Positions 27,246 to 36,357 of a stretch of DNA of 38,381 nucleotides are shown here, one piece after another. Numbering within the stretch: the first letter of the stretch is position 1; each line of letters begins with the position of its first letter. Origin of the DNA: Prochloron didemni P4-Papua_New_Guinea (GTDB lineage: Bacteria > Cyanobacteriota > Cyanobacteriia > Cyanobacteriales > Prochloraceae); NCBI GenBank assembly GCA_000252485.1, contig JH610620.1:1-38381 (forward strand), read 5' to 3'. The notes beneath the pieces are model-generated. The model saw only the letters and a list, made by a program, of their open reading frames with translations, ran no database searches and was not told the DNA's origin. The translations under genes were made by a program, and so were the position numbers.

Positions 27246-27572
27246 ATGACCATCGCACCGGTTATCTCAAAACATATTGAAATTACCCCTGGCACTTGTG
27301 GAGGCAAACCTCGCATTGCTGGACATCGCATTACCGTGCAGAATATCGCTATCTGGCACGAACGCCTGGGAATGTCACCAGAGGAGATTGTCTATCACCA
27401 TCCTACCATTACTATTGCTGATGTTTACGCAGCCTTGGCATATTATCACGATCATATGGAAGAAATCAGACAACAAATTAAAGAGGGAGAAACTTTTGCT
27501 AAGGAAATGCAGGGAGATAGACCTTCTCTAATTGAACAAATTCTCAAGGGCAATGGTGGTAGAAAAAATTAA
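27246..27572 (+). CDS. DUF433 protein (VapB-like antitoxin)
   Basis: 108 aa; HIEITPGTCGGKPRIAGHRITVQNIAIWHERLGMSPEEIVYHHPTITIADVYAALAYYHDH. Confidence 0.93.
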   Translation: MTIAPVISKHIEITPGTCGGKPRIAGHRITVQNIAIWHERLGMSPEEIVYHHPTITIADVYAALAYYHDHMEEIRQQIKEGETFAKEMQGDRPSLIEQILKGNGGRKN

Positions 27573-27891
27573 ATTTCATTTAGATGAAAGTGTCAGTAAT
27601 GCGATCGCTGATGGTTTGCGACAGCGAAAAATTGATGTCACCACCTCTCCTGAAGAAGGGTTAAGAAGTGCATCGGACAAAGAACAAATTACATTTGCTT
27701 TGTCTGGCAGAAGAGTTATCGTGACTTTCGATGACGACTTCCTTAGACTTCATCAAACTGGGATAACTCATGCAGGGATTATTTACACTCACCAGGAAAA
27801 TCGCTCGATTGGAGAAATTATCCGCAGTCTTATCTTGATTTGGGAATGCCTTGATTCAGATTATATGATGGGGCGTGTTGAATTTATTTGA
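27553..27891 (+). CDS. DUF5615 PIN-like toxin
   Basis: MVVEKIKFHLDESVSNAIADGLRQRKIDVTTSPEEGLRSASDKEQITFALSGRRVIVTFDDDFLRL; overlaps the DUF433 gene. Confidence 0.9.
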   Translation: MVVEKIKFHLDESVSNAIADGLRQRKIDVTTSPEEGLRSASDKEQITFALSGRRVIVTFDDDFLRLHQTGITHAGIIYTHQENRSIGEIIRSLILIWECLDSDYMMGRVEFI

Positions 27892-28180
27892 AATCAGTGA
27901 AGTTAGCACAACGTTTTAAACTTGAACCTCAAGTGTTTCTAGATTAAAATAAATTTTGAACTAATTTTTCCCTTACTGAAGTGGGAGAAACCTACCAATT
28001 CAAAAATTCGTAGCAACTCGAACCTACATCAGCCCCTAGAAATTAAATCCAAAATTAACTCCAGTTCCTGCTGCAATAATTGCTCTAAGTGAAATAAAAA
28101 CCCACATTTAGTAACAAAAGATACAGCAGGAAAAGAATTGAGATGTTTCCCATTATTCATCAGACAATAGCATAGACAAA

Positions 28181-29512
28181 TTAACGTTTAGGAAAACGAC
28201 GGCGTTGGCGGAGAAAATCGGGAATGTCCAAGCCACCTTTTTCCGTATTATTAACAGGAGATGGTGCTGGTGCTGGTGCTGGTGTTGGTGCTGAAGGCTT
28301 GGGAGGAGGGGGTGGAGAGGAGGAACGGCTTTTAATGGGAGTGACTTTCTTTGTTGCCGCTGCAGGTGGTGGTGTTTCTCCAGTAAAACCAGTAGCAATC
28401 ACGGTAATTGTCACTTCCCCTTGCATTTTCTCATCAATCACAGCACCAAAAATAATATTGGCATTGGGATCCACTACTTCGTAAATAGTTTCCGCCGCAG
28501 TATTTACTTCATGGAGAGTGAGGTCGCTGCCCCCAGTTATATTCAAAACAACTCCTTTGGCTCCCTCAATAGAAGACTCCAGCAAAGGAGAAGAAATTGC
28601 CGCCACCGCAGCTTCCCGAGCGCGAGATTTACCAGAACCAATCCCAATTCCCATGAGAGCGGAACCAGCATCCGCCATCACCGCTCTCACGTCGGCAAAG
28701 TCCACATTCACCAATCCAGGAATGGTAATAATATCGGAAATCCCTTGTACCCCCTGACGCAGAACGTCATCGGCAACTCGCAGAGCCTCCTTGACTGGGG
28801 TTTCTGGAGAAATTACTTGCAGCAGTTGATTGTTGGGAATAATAATCAGAGTATCCACTCGACTTTGGAGGGCTGCAATGCCTTCCTCTGCTTGAGAAGT
28901 ACGGCGACGACCCTCAAAGGTAAAGGGACGGGTCACCACGCCCACGGTGAGGCAACCCATTTCCTTCGCTACTTCCGCCACAATGGGAGATGCCCCCGTA
29001 CCGGTTCCCCCTCCCATCCCAGCCGTAATAAACACCAAATCGGTATTTTCCAAAGCTTGGGCAATTTCATCCCGAGATTCTTCGGCTGCTTTTTGTCCGA
29101 TAGCTGGATTGCCCCCTGCACCCAGTCCTCTGGTTAATTTTTGCCCTAGTTGCAGCCGTTGGGGAGCTGTGGAATGGGTGAGAGCTTGAGCATCCGTATT
29201 AATGGCCCAAAATTCAATTCCGGCAATACCACTTTCAATCATGCGATTGACGGCATTACACCCTCCTCCGCCAACACCAATAACTTTAATTTGGGCCTCG
29301 TTGCTGGGTACGATATTCACTGGGTACATTTCTTCCCCAGGTATTTTTTGAGAATCTCGATCTGGAAGAAAAGATAAACCAGAATTATTGAAGGGATAAG
29401 TACCCTCAACAGAAACTCTTGGATCTGGATATTCTTCACTATTGATGCTTGGATGAGTAAGCCTTATTTTGCTATCGCGTGTCATTGGGATTGAGCAGGG
29501 TTTAAGAGACAA
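28181..29512 (-). CDS. ftsZ: Cell division protein FtsZ
   Basis: [47 protein letters not shown] tubulin signature. Confidence 0.98.
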   Translation of the reverse strand: MSLKPCSIPMTRDSKIRLTHPSINSEEYPDPRVSVEGTYPFNNSGLSFLPDRDSQKIPGEEMYPVNIVPSNEAQIKVIGVGGGGCNAVNRMIESGIAGIEFWAINTDAQALTHSTAPQRLQLGQKLTRGLGAGGNPAIGQKAAEESRDEIAQALENTDLVFITAGMGGGTGTGASPIVAEVAKEMGCLTVGVVTRPFTFEGRRRTSQAEEGIAALQSRVDTLIIIPNNQLLQVISPETPVKEALRVADDVLRQGVQGISDIITIPGLVNVDFADVRAVMADAGSALMGIGIGSGKSRAREAAVAAISSPLLESSIEGAKGVVLNITGGSDLTLHEVNTAAETIYEVVDPNANIIFGAVIDEKMQGEVTITVIATGFTGETPPPAAATKKVTPIKSRSSSPPPPPKPSAPTPAPAPAPSPVNNTEKGGLDIPDFLRQRRRFPKR

Positions 29513-29741
29513 ATCTAAATCTGACTTATTATAATTTAACTTATGTCAACATGATGTCGTTGTTAGCAGTTTAGATAACAACTATTTATTTTGTTTTCAA
29601 ATTGAAGGGTATTGCCAGAATAGACTGAATATAAAGTCAAGTCAGTAGGAATATAGGAGCAGCCCTAGAGCATCATGGGTGTTATCTCTTTAAATTTAGT
29701 AACCCTTGAATCTTAACTACTGAGAAAAATAGACAAATTCA

Positions 29742-30566
29742 CTAGGATCGCATTTGAATTGCAGGTTCCTGGGGGTTGCTTAGATCGATATAGTCAATTT
29801 TGCTGGCATCTACCCGCTCTGGTAATTGACCCATTTGAGCTAATACTCTTAATTGTGCCTCTAATTGGCTATGGTCAGCACCTAAATAGACTTGGCCTAA
29901 CTCTGTAAAGATAACGAGATTGCTGGGATTTTGCCAATCTACCTCAAAAATATCCACGGTGGAGCGATCGAGGAGCTGATAAATTTGCGACCAGGATTGC
30001 CGATCCTGCTCGCGATAGCCTCTCACTTTCAGAGTTGGTAATTCAAACTTCGCACTAACATGGGTATAGAAGCTTTTGGGTAAGAAAATACCATTGGGAT
30101 CCAAAAAACCCAATTCTTCTGGACGGGAGATGGCAGCGGAAGATAGGGGGGATAGGACTAGGGCTATGGGTTGCCGTTCTTCTATCTCAATAGTCAAACT
30201 GGGAGGTAGTAATTGTCGGGTAACCATCGCTTTGGCAATGGGGGCTGTTGACTCTAGCTGTTGGCTTAATTGTTTCGCTGACAATTCCAAGATAGATTGA
30301 GGATAAGATAAAGAGATTAATTTCCTGACTCCATCTTTACTTAAAAGTCGATCGCCTTCTATTTTAATTTGCGACCTGTCTTTAATTGTCCAATCTGGCA
30401 AAGTAATGGCCCAATATGCGCTGACGGCTATTCCAGTTATTAAGAGTGTACGGCAAATTTCTAGCCAAAATTTAAACGCCGGAGGAGGCTTGCCCGTCTG
30501 GTTGCCGAAGGGTGGCAATTTTGGCTGGCGATTTTCTTTAAGTTTTGAATGAGTATAAAATCTCAT
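29742..30566 (-). CDS. ftsQ: Cell division protein FtsQ (POTRA-type; ORF extends to 30644, ATG 30566 preferred)
   Basis: Upstream of ftsZ on the same strand; single TM, SQIKIEGDRLLSKDGVRKLISLSYPQSILELSAKQLSQQLES. Confidence 0.88.
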   Translation of the reverse strand: MRFYTHSKLKENRQPKLPPFGNQTGKPPPAFKFWLEICRTLLITGIAVSAYWAITLPDWTIKDRSQIKIEGDRLLSKDGVRKLISLSYPQSILELSAKQLSQQLESTAPIAKAMVTRQLLPPSLTIEIEERQPIALVLSPLSSAAISRPEELGFLDPNGIFLPKSFYTHVSAKFELPTLKVRGYREQDRQSWSQIYQLLDRSTVDIFEVDWQNPSNLVIFTELGQVYLGADHSQLEAQLRVLAQMGQLPERVDASKIDYIDLSNPQEPAIQMRS

Positions 30567-30648
30567 CGTGTTTATCAAATAGCCTTTACAAAGAAAATTT
30601 ACTATCTTCGATGAATAAAGAAATTGAAGTTTTTTGGAAATCAAGAAA

Positions 30649-31577
30649 ATGACAGTTGTGGTTTTCGGCTGTGCGAATATGGATCAGACCGTGAGGGTTG
30701 CCCACCTCCCAAAAAGAGGAGAAACCATCATTGGAGATCGCTTTTTCTCTACTCCTGGAGGCAAAGGAGCTAACCAAGCAGTAGCGGCTTCTTTACGCTC
30801 GTATCCCAGTTCATTTTATCGGTCGAGTTGGAGCGGATGATTTCGGTCGCACTCTCGATCAGACATTGCAAGCTGCTAGGGTGCAAACCGATGGATTGGC
30901 CATTGATTCTAGCACTCATTCTGGGGTAGCTTCAATTGTTGTTGAGGAAACTGGGGACAATACTATTGCTTGTGCTGCAGGAGCTAACGGTCTTGTGGGA
31001 GAGGAGGATGTGGAGCGTTTTATCCAAAAGTTAGATGCTGCTAAAGTTGTTTTGCTGGAGTTGGGGATTCCCCTGCCAGCTATAATAGAAGCAGCACGAG
31101 CAGCTCGCAGTCGCAATATTACAGTCATTTTGGACCCCGCACCCATTACCGAGCCTCTACCTTCTTCCCTTTATCCCCTAGTGGATATTATTACTCCTAA
31201 TGAAGTGGAAGCCAGTCAATTAGTGGGTTTTACTGTTAGAGATAGTTCCACTGCAATATTGCTGCAGCAATATTGCATCAAAGGGGAGTCCAGCGAGTGA
31301 TCGTTACTCTTGCAAGTCAAGGATGTTTCTGTTCTTCTGCAAAAGGAGAAACCTTTGCCATGCCTGGGCTGAGGGTAGAAGTTGTTGATACTGTAGGGGC
31401 TGGGGATGCTTTTAATGGGGCATTAGCCGCTGCCCTAGCTTTTGGAAAATCTTTCTCTTTGCTGTCAAATGGGGTACTGTGGCTGGGGGTCTGGCAGTTA
31501 CCAAACAGGGCGCTCAATCTGCTCTACCAAAGCTTGATACTTTTATCGAGTTTTTACGAAATGTTAACGATCGATAA
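30649..31577 (+). pseudogene. rbsK: Ribokinase/PfkB-family sugar kinase with at least three frameshifts
   Basis: Homologous pieces in successive frames: MTVVVFGCANMDQTVRVAHLPKRGETIIGDRFFSTPGGKGANQAVAA; ADDFGRTLDQTLQAARV...; HQRGVQRVIVTLASQG...VVDTVGAGDAFNGALAAAL; AVKWGTVAGGLAVTKQGAQSALPKLDTFIEFL. Confidence 0.9.
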
Positions 31578-31950
31578 TAAATCTAAATGATACTTAGCTA
31601 TAATTAGCAGCTAAACGGGCTAAAAAAAATTTCTTTGCTAAACTGGCTTTATTGCAAGAAAACCCAAAAATTGCCCTCCAAGCCAAATTTCCAAAATCTA
31701 ATCCTTTCAAAAAATAATCAAAAAATCATCCTAAAAGCTATGTGATATAATTAAAACTTAATAAATAAACTTATTTACTAGAATGTTAAACAAATAACTT
31801 TACCGTTAATTGAAAATAGAAGTAATTAGATTAGCCTGTTTTAATTAATTCAATAATTATAGTAAATAAGGATGCTTTCACTCAGCAAATTCTCATCTAT
31901 CTATTGTTAATATTGGTTTAATCCCCTCCCACAATTTTTTAGTTAGGTTT

Positions 31951-33216
31951 ATGATTGTAACAAAACGCGGGCTAGTTTTCAGTGCCACGGCAGTAGTACT
32001 CTCTACTGTAGCAGTGACCGGAGCGAGTGTTCATCTTTCTAGTTTAGCTTTATTGAGGGAAAGTCCGAAAGAGCTAATTGACGAAGTATGGCAAATTATA
32101 GATCGCCGATATGTAGATGGAACTTTCAATCAAATTGATTGGCGATCAGTGCGATTCGAGTATCTGGAACGTTCTTATTCTCAACCAGAAGAGGCTTACG
32201 ATGCCATTCGCGAGATGGTGGAACAGTTAGGCGATCCTTATACTCGCTTTATGGACCCGGAAGAGTTTGAAAATATGAGGATCGATACTTCTGGAGAATT
32301 GACAGGGGTGGGAATTCAAATTTCTAAGGATGAAGAAACGAACCAACTGATAGTTATTGCCCCCATTGAAGATACTCCCGCAATGAAAGCGGGAATTATT
32401 GCTCAGGATATTATCAGTCACATTGACTGCAAAAGTACTGAGGGGATGGAGGTGAATGAAGCCGTTCAGCTCATTCGCGGTAAGCCAGGAACAGAAGTTA
32501 TTCTGACAATACAACGCAATTCCCAAGAAATAGATTTTCCCATCACAAGGGCGCGGATTACACTTCATCCGGTTAAGACGAGAACAGAGATAAGTTCTAT
32601 TGGTGAAATTGGTTATATTCGCCTGACTCAATTTAGCAGTCAAGCAAGTGAAGAAATGCGCGAAGCCATTAAAGATTTCGAGCAAGAAGGTGTTAGCGGC
32701 TATATACTGGACTTACGCTCTAATCCTGGGGGTTTGCTCTACGCCAGTATTGAAATTGCTCGCATGTGGCTGGAGGAAGGAACTATTGTTTCCACGGTAA
32801 ATCGGTTGGGAATGCCAGACCTTCAAAAGGCCAACCGTCAGGCTTTAACGGATAAACCTTTGGTGGTACTAGTAAATGGGGGTTCTGCCAGTGCCAGCGA
32901 GATTCTCTCCGGTGCGCTGCAAGACAATAAACGGGCAGTGTTAGTGGGAACTCGCACTTTTGGCAAGGGTTTGGTGCAGTCGGTACAACCGTTGCGAGGT
33001 GGTTCTGGTTTAGCTGTTACTATCGCTAAGTATTTAACTCCTTCTGGTCGGGATATTCATAAGGAAGGAATTGCTCCGGATATAGTTTATGAATTAACTG
33101 AAGACGATCGCACTCAAATCGGCACTATTAAAGATCCTCAATTTGCCAAGGCTTTGGAAGTGCTGACGGATGAGATTAGGGTCAGTAAGGGAACAGCCTC
33201 TCAGGCAGCTAATTAA
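31951..33216 (+). CDS. ctp: Carboxyl-terminal processing protease (S41)
   Basis: 421 aa; GVGIQISKDEETNQLIVIAPIEDTPAMKAGI PDZ, LRSNPGGLL, VNGGSASASEILSGALQDNKRAVLVGTRTFGKGLVQ. Confidence 0.95.
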   Translation: MIVTKRGLVFSATAVVLSTVAVTGASVHLSSLALLRESPKELIDEVWQIIDRRYVDGTFNQIDWRSVRFEYLERSYSQPEEAYDAIREMVEQLGDPYTRFMDPEEFENMRIDTSGELTGVGIQISKDEETNQLIVIAPIEDTPAMKAGIIAQDIISHIDCKSTEGMEVNEAVQLIRGKPGTEVILTIQRNSQEIDFPITRARITLHPVKTRTEISSIGEIGYIRLTQFSSQASEEMREAIKDFEQEGVSGYILDLRSNPGGLLYASIEIARMWLEEGTIVSTVNRLGMPDLQKANRQALTDKPLVVLVNGGSASASEILSGALQDNKRAVLVGTRTFGKGLVQSVQPLRGGSGLAVTIAKYLTPSGRDIHKEGIAPDIVYELTEDDRTQIGTIKDPQFAKALEVLTDEIRVSKGTASQAAN

Positions 33217-33234
33217 TTTTGTCAACGAATACTT

Positions 33235-33253
33235 GGGCGCATGGCATGCGCCC
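33235..33253. repeat. Palindromic stem-loop between convergent genes
   Basis: gggcgcatg-g-catgcgccc; related copy gggcgcatggtgcgccc at 34980-34996. Confidence 0.75.
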
Positions 33254-33263
33254 CTAAAGTTGC

Positions 33264-34316
33264 TCATTTCCAGCCAGCAAGATCCATGATTCTGATGGCT
33301 TCGGAGTTGTTTTCCCCATAGAACCAAACATTAGTGATATCGTTCTTGAAAGGGAAGCCGAAACTAGCCACCACAGGGTCTAAGGCTGTACCTTCAACTA
33401 CGGGATATTCGTTATTTCCCTGAGCAAAGAAAACCTGAGCTACATAGGTAGTAAGATATTCTAGGAATTGGATTGCCCCTTCTGGATTGGGAGCAGTTTT
33501 GATTAAACCGCCTCCGCTAATATTAACATGAGCGCCTCGACCTTCTTGGTTGGGAAAGAAAACTCCGATGGTATCAAAAATCTGTTTCTTTTTGCGTTCT
33601 GTCGATTTGGCATAGCGAGCGAGGTAGTAGGTATTGGCAATAGCTATATCCGCTAAACCAGAAGCTACAGCTTCAATTTGCGCTCTGTCGTTTCCTTGAG
33701 GAGGGCGGGCAAAATTGGCTACTACACCCCGACACCATTCCCATGTCAAATCGTCACCGATTTCCTCAATCATAGAAGCCACAAGGGATTGATTGTAGAT
33801 ATTGCTGGAGGAACGGATGGCTATTCTACCTTTCCACTTGGGATTGGCTAAGTCTTCATAGGTAGATAATTCCCAGGGGTTAACTGTATTTTTATTGTAC
33901 ATGATTACCCTGGCTCGCTTAGTAAAACCAAACCAATGATTGTTAGGATCGCGCAAGTTGGAGGGAATTTGTTTTCTTAGAATGGAGGAATTAACGGGAG
34001 CAAAAAGACCTGCATCTTGTGCTCGCCACAGACGACCTGCATCTACAGTAATTAGGATATCTGCTGGGCTATTGCGACCTTCGCTTTTAATTCGTTCGAT
34101 TAATTGGTCTGCTTTACCTTCTACTAAATTAACTTTAATTCCGGTCATGCGGGTGAAATTCTCGTATAAATAGTCATCGGTATTGTAATGACGGGAGGAG
34201 TAGAGGTTGATTTCTTGGCTAGCGGCAGAACTTAGTTTAATGTTACCCAGTTGACTGGCTGCTACTGCTGCTGCAGCAGTACTCGCACCAACAAATATCC
34301 GTCGAGAAATTTTCAT
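33264..34316 (-). CDS. futA: Fe(3+) ABC transporter substrate-binding protein (FutA-like)
   Basis: 350 aa; Tat-like SRRIFVGASTAAAA, INLYSSRHYNTDDYLYENFTRMTGIKVNLVEGKADQLIERIKSEGRNSPADILITVDAGRLWRAQ. Confidence 0.93.
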   Translation of the reverse strand: MKISRRIFVGASTAAAAVAASQLGNIKLSSAASQEINLYSSRHYNTDDYLYENFTRMTGIKVNLVEGKADQLIERIKSEGRNSPADILITVDAGRLWRAQDAGLFAPVNSSILRKQIPSNLRDPNNHWFGFTKRARVIMYNKNTVNPWELSTYEDLANPKWKGRIAIRSSSNIYNQSLVASMIEEIGDDLTWEWCRGVVANFARPPQGNDRAQIEAVASGLADIAIANTYYLARYAKSTERKKKQIFDTIGVFFPNQEGRGAHVNISGGGLIKTAPNPEGAIQFLEYLTTYVAQVFFAQGNNEYPVVEGTALDPVVASFGFPFKNDITNVWFYGENNSEAIRIMDLAGWK

Positions 34317-34468
34317 TATTTATATCTTGTTGTTGGGTCAGTGGAATTTGAGGTAGCAACCCTTCTACCTCAGTGTATCTGCTATTGTAATACTATTGCG
34401 ATTATTTTTTAATTAATTTGAGAATCTTTCTAAATTATTCTCATAAACCGGAAACCTAGAAACTGGGT

Positions 34469-34569
34469 CAGGACTTACGCAAACAAACCTAGAAACCGGG
34501 TTTCTCACCAGGATAAAATGGCAAAACCCAGAGTTTTGGTTCAGAAACCCGGTTTCTGCGTAAGTCCTG
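34469..34569. mobile_element. MITE-like non-autonomous element, copy B
   Basis: Perfect TIR CAGGACTTACGCA/TGCGTAAGTCCTG; TGGGT duplicated at 34464-34468 and 34570-34574. Confidence 0.92.
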
Positions 34570-34644
34570 TGGGTCTATCGCCGGGATAACGACTAAAATC
34601 GGGATTTTTCGTTCCTAAACTCTGTTTCTGTGTAAATACTCAGC

Positions 34645-34680
34645 AATAGACTATTAGTACAAATGTACTAATAGTCTATT
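34645..34680. repeat. 17-bp perfect inverted repeat with 2-nt centre
   Basis: aatagactattagtaca-aa-tgtactaatagtctatt. Confidence 0.92.
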
Positions 34681-34782
34681 CTTGTAAATAGGAAAAGAAT
34701 CTTTAGCAATTTTCTAATCGGAACTTATTTTCTCGGTTCTCAGAAAGTTTAGCAATAGAGATGCTCAAAAGACTAGTACGGA

Positions 34783-34807
34783 TGTCCTATAGAAGTACTA
34801 TAGGACA
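34783..34807. repeat. 10-bp perfect inverted repeat with 5-nt loop
   Basis: tgtcctatag-aagta-ctataggaca. Confidence 0.9.
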
Positions 34808-34819
34808 AGAGGTGGGGAA

Positions 34820-34892
34820 CGGGTGCGGTAGGATTTGAACCTACGACTCGCTGCTTAGAAGGCAGCTACTCTATCCACTGAGTTACGCACCC
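34820..34892 (-). tRNA. tRNA-Arg (TCT)
   Basis: Reverse complement GGGTGCGTAACTCAGTGGATAGAGTAGCTGCCTTCTAAGCAGCGAGTCGTAGGTTCAAATCCTACCGCACCCG. Confidence 0.95.
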
Positions 34893-35016
34893 AAAAAACA
34901 TAGCTTATTAGAATTATAACCTAAATGTTGAAATTATGCAAGCAATAGGGAAAATTCCTGGGGCAATAGTCATTTGTAGGGGCGCATGGTGCGCCCTTCA
35001 CCAAAGCCCTTGGCAG

Positions 35017-35610
35017 TTAATTGGAAACTTCCGCCATTTCAATTACCCGATCTTCTAGATCTTTAACCAGAAAATTTAGGGGCTTATTCCGGCGCACTTT
35101 ATACTTGAGCCTTCTGGATTGTACTCGCATTAGTACGTTTTCCAAACAATCCCTATCGAAACAAACGTGGCGTTGACGATTTTTGTTACCTAAGTTTGCC
35201 CCTGAAATAACGTGCAACTGGGTGTTTTTCTTGAGTTGATACCAGAGTCCTTCTGAAGAACGAGGTTGAGTGGCAATCCCGGAAGAAGCTGACATGTAGA
35301 AAGGATCTAGCCCTGTAGCGCCGCCCATACTGTGTTCGTAATCGTAATAATAGTGCAAGGGAACTTCTGCTTCTGGTAAATTGAGAAGACCTTCGTAAAA
35401 TTGTTTGGCTATTCCTAGGTCGGATACCATGATAGTATGAATTTTAGGCGCACTGGTGAGAAACATCCACATGGCTACTGCGTAAGCAGCTAGGAGCATC
35501 AGCATGATGCCCTGGGTGGAAAATAGACTATCGGTTAGACTGGGGAAGAAAGCACCTAGATGAGGGGCGATGGGGTCAAAGTTCGTCAAAATAGCTGCTG
35601 TTATCATCAA
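35017..35610 (-). CDS. VOC/glyoxalase-like domain membrane-anchored cyanobacterial protein
   Basis: 197 aa; N-terminal hydrophobic segment then KIHTIMVSDLGIAKQFYEGLLNLPEAEVPLHYYYDYE...RQRHVCFDRDCLENVLMR. Confidence 0.7.
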   Translation of the reverse strand: MMITAAILTNFDPIAPHLGAFFPSLTDSLFSTQGIMLMLLAAYAVAMWMFLTSAPKIHTIMVSDLGIAKQFYEGLLNLPEAEVPLHYYYDYEHSMGGATGLDPFYMSASSGIATQPRSSEGLWYQLKKNTQLHVISGANLGNKNRQRHVCFDRDCLENVLMRVQSRRLKYKVRRNKPLNFLVKDLEDRVIEMAEVSN

Positions 35611-35738
35611 CCAATATATATGTGTTTATTTGAACGAAAGGCTCTAAAGTTTTAACTATTATCTTTTGAATTTTAGCTCAAAAGCGATGGGACTATATTA
35701 ATTTAACCCTCTGATGTGATCCCCTCCAGCTCACAAGT

Positions 35739-35944
35739 GTAGGTTTTGAACATTTGGGTGTTGGCTAGACTTGGTAGGTTATAAGACAGGTAGAAAAGGA
35801 AGATTGTTTAACGTAAAGTGGTCTTTTGGACGATTTTAGTCGTGTTAGTAACCGAACTGTTTTGGTACGGTTTTGCCCCCTTGTCTACTTTCTCACCTTG
35901 TCCACCTTGTCTTACCTTAGCCGATTTGTAAAAAACCTACCCCT
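35739..35944. mobile_element. About 206-bp TIR element, copy 2
   Basis: gtaggtttt...aaaaaacctacccc; same internal sequence and orientation as 18550-18757. Confidence 0.75.
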
Positions 35945-36228
35945 ACAAGCTTTTCGATACAGGCAATTTAACCCTTGATTTCATATTAAAATACCTTTAT
36001 CGTCAAAAAAATGACGAGCGCAAGGCCCAAAGCCGGTTTCAGAACCTTAAAAAAAATTTTGAGATCGAGAATGAAACAGCCCTGCTGTTGAAGGGGGTCC
36101 GGGCAATGCAAATCAAAAAAAAACAGCTATGGTGGGCAATGCCCACCCTACAACTTAAAGTGGGCAATCTCGTCCACCAATACCTACTAGAATAAACAAA
36201 CAACAAATAACCAACAACCAACAACGAT

Positions 36229-36294
36229 CATAGGTTTATCTCCATAAACTTTAATGAGGCTATCAATGCGAATTTTAGCTTCTGTCTGATTCAT
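36229..36294 (-). pseudogene. Possible 5' remnant of an ABC ATPase gene (proV-like)
   Basis: Minus strand ATG 36294: MNQTEAKIRIDSLIKVYGDKP, typical ABC-ATPase N-terminus, then low-complexity sequence. Confidence 0.4.
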
Positions 36295-36357
36295 TTGTTA
36301 GTTCTTGGTTATTGGTTATTATTGATTGTTTATTATTCATTATTGATTGTTTATTGT

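Noticed and set aside
28421-29137. 238-aa plus-strand ORF over ftsZ
   Set aside because: Antisense to ftsZ, no recognisable domain.
36039-36224. 61-aa minus ORF
   Set aside because: Consists of repeat-derived and low-complexity sequence (gtgggcaatgcccacc hairpin).
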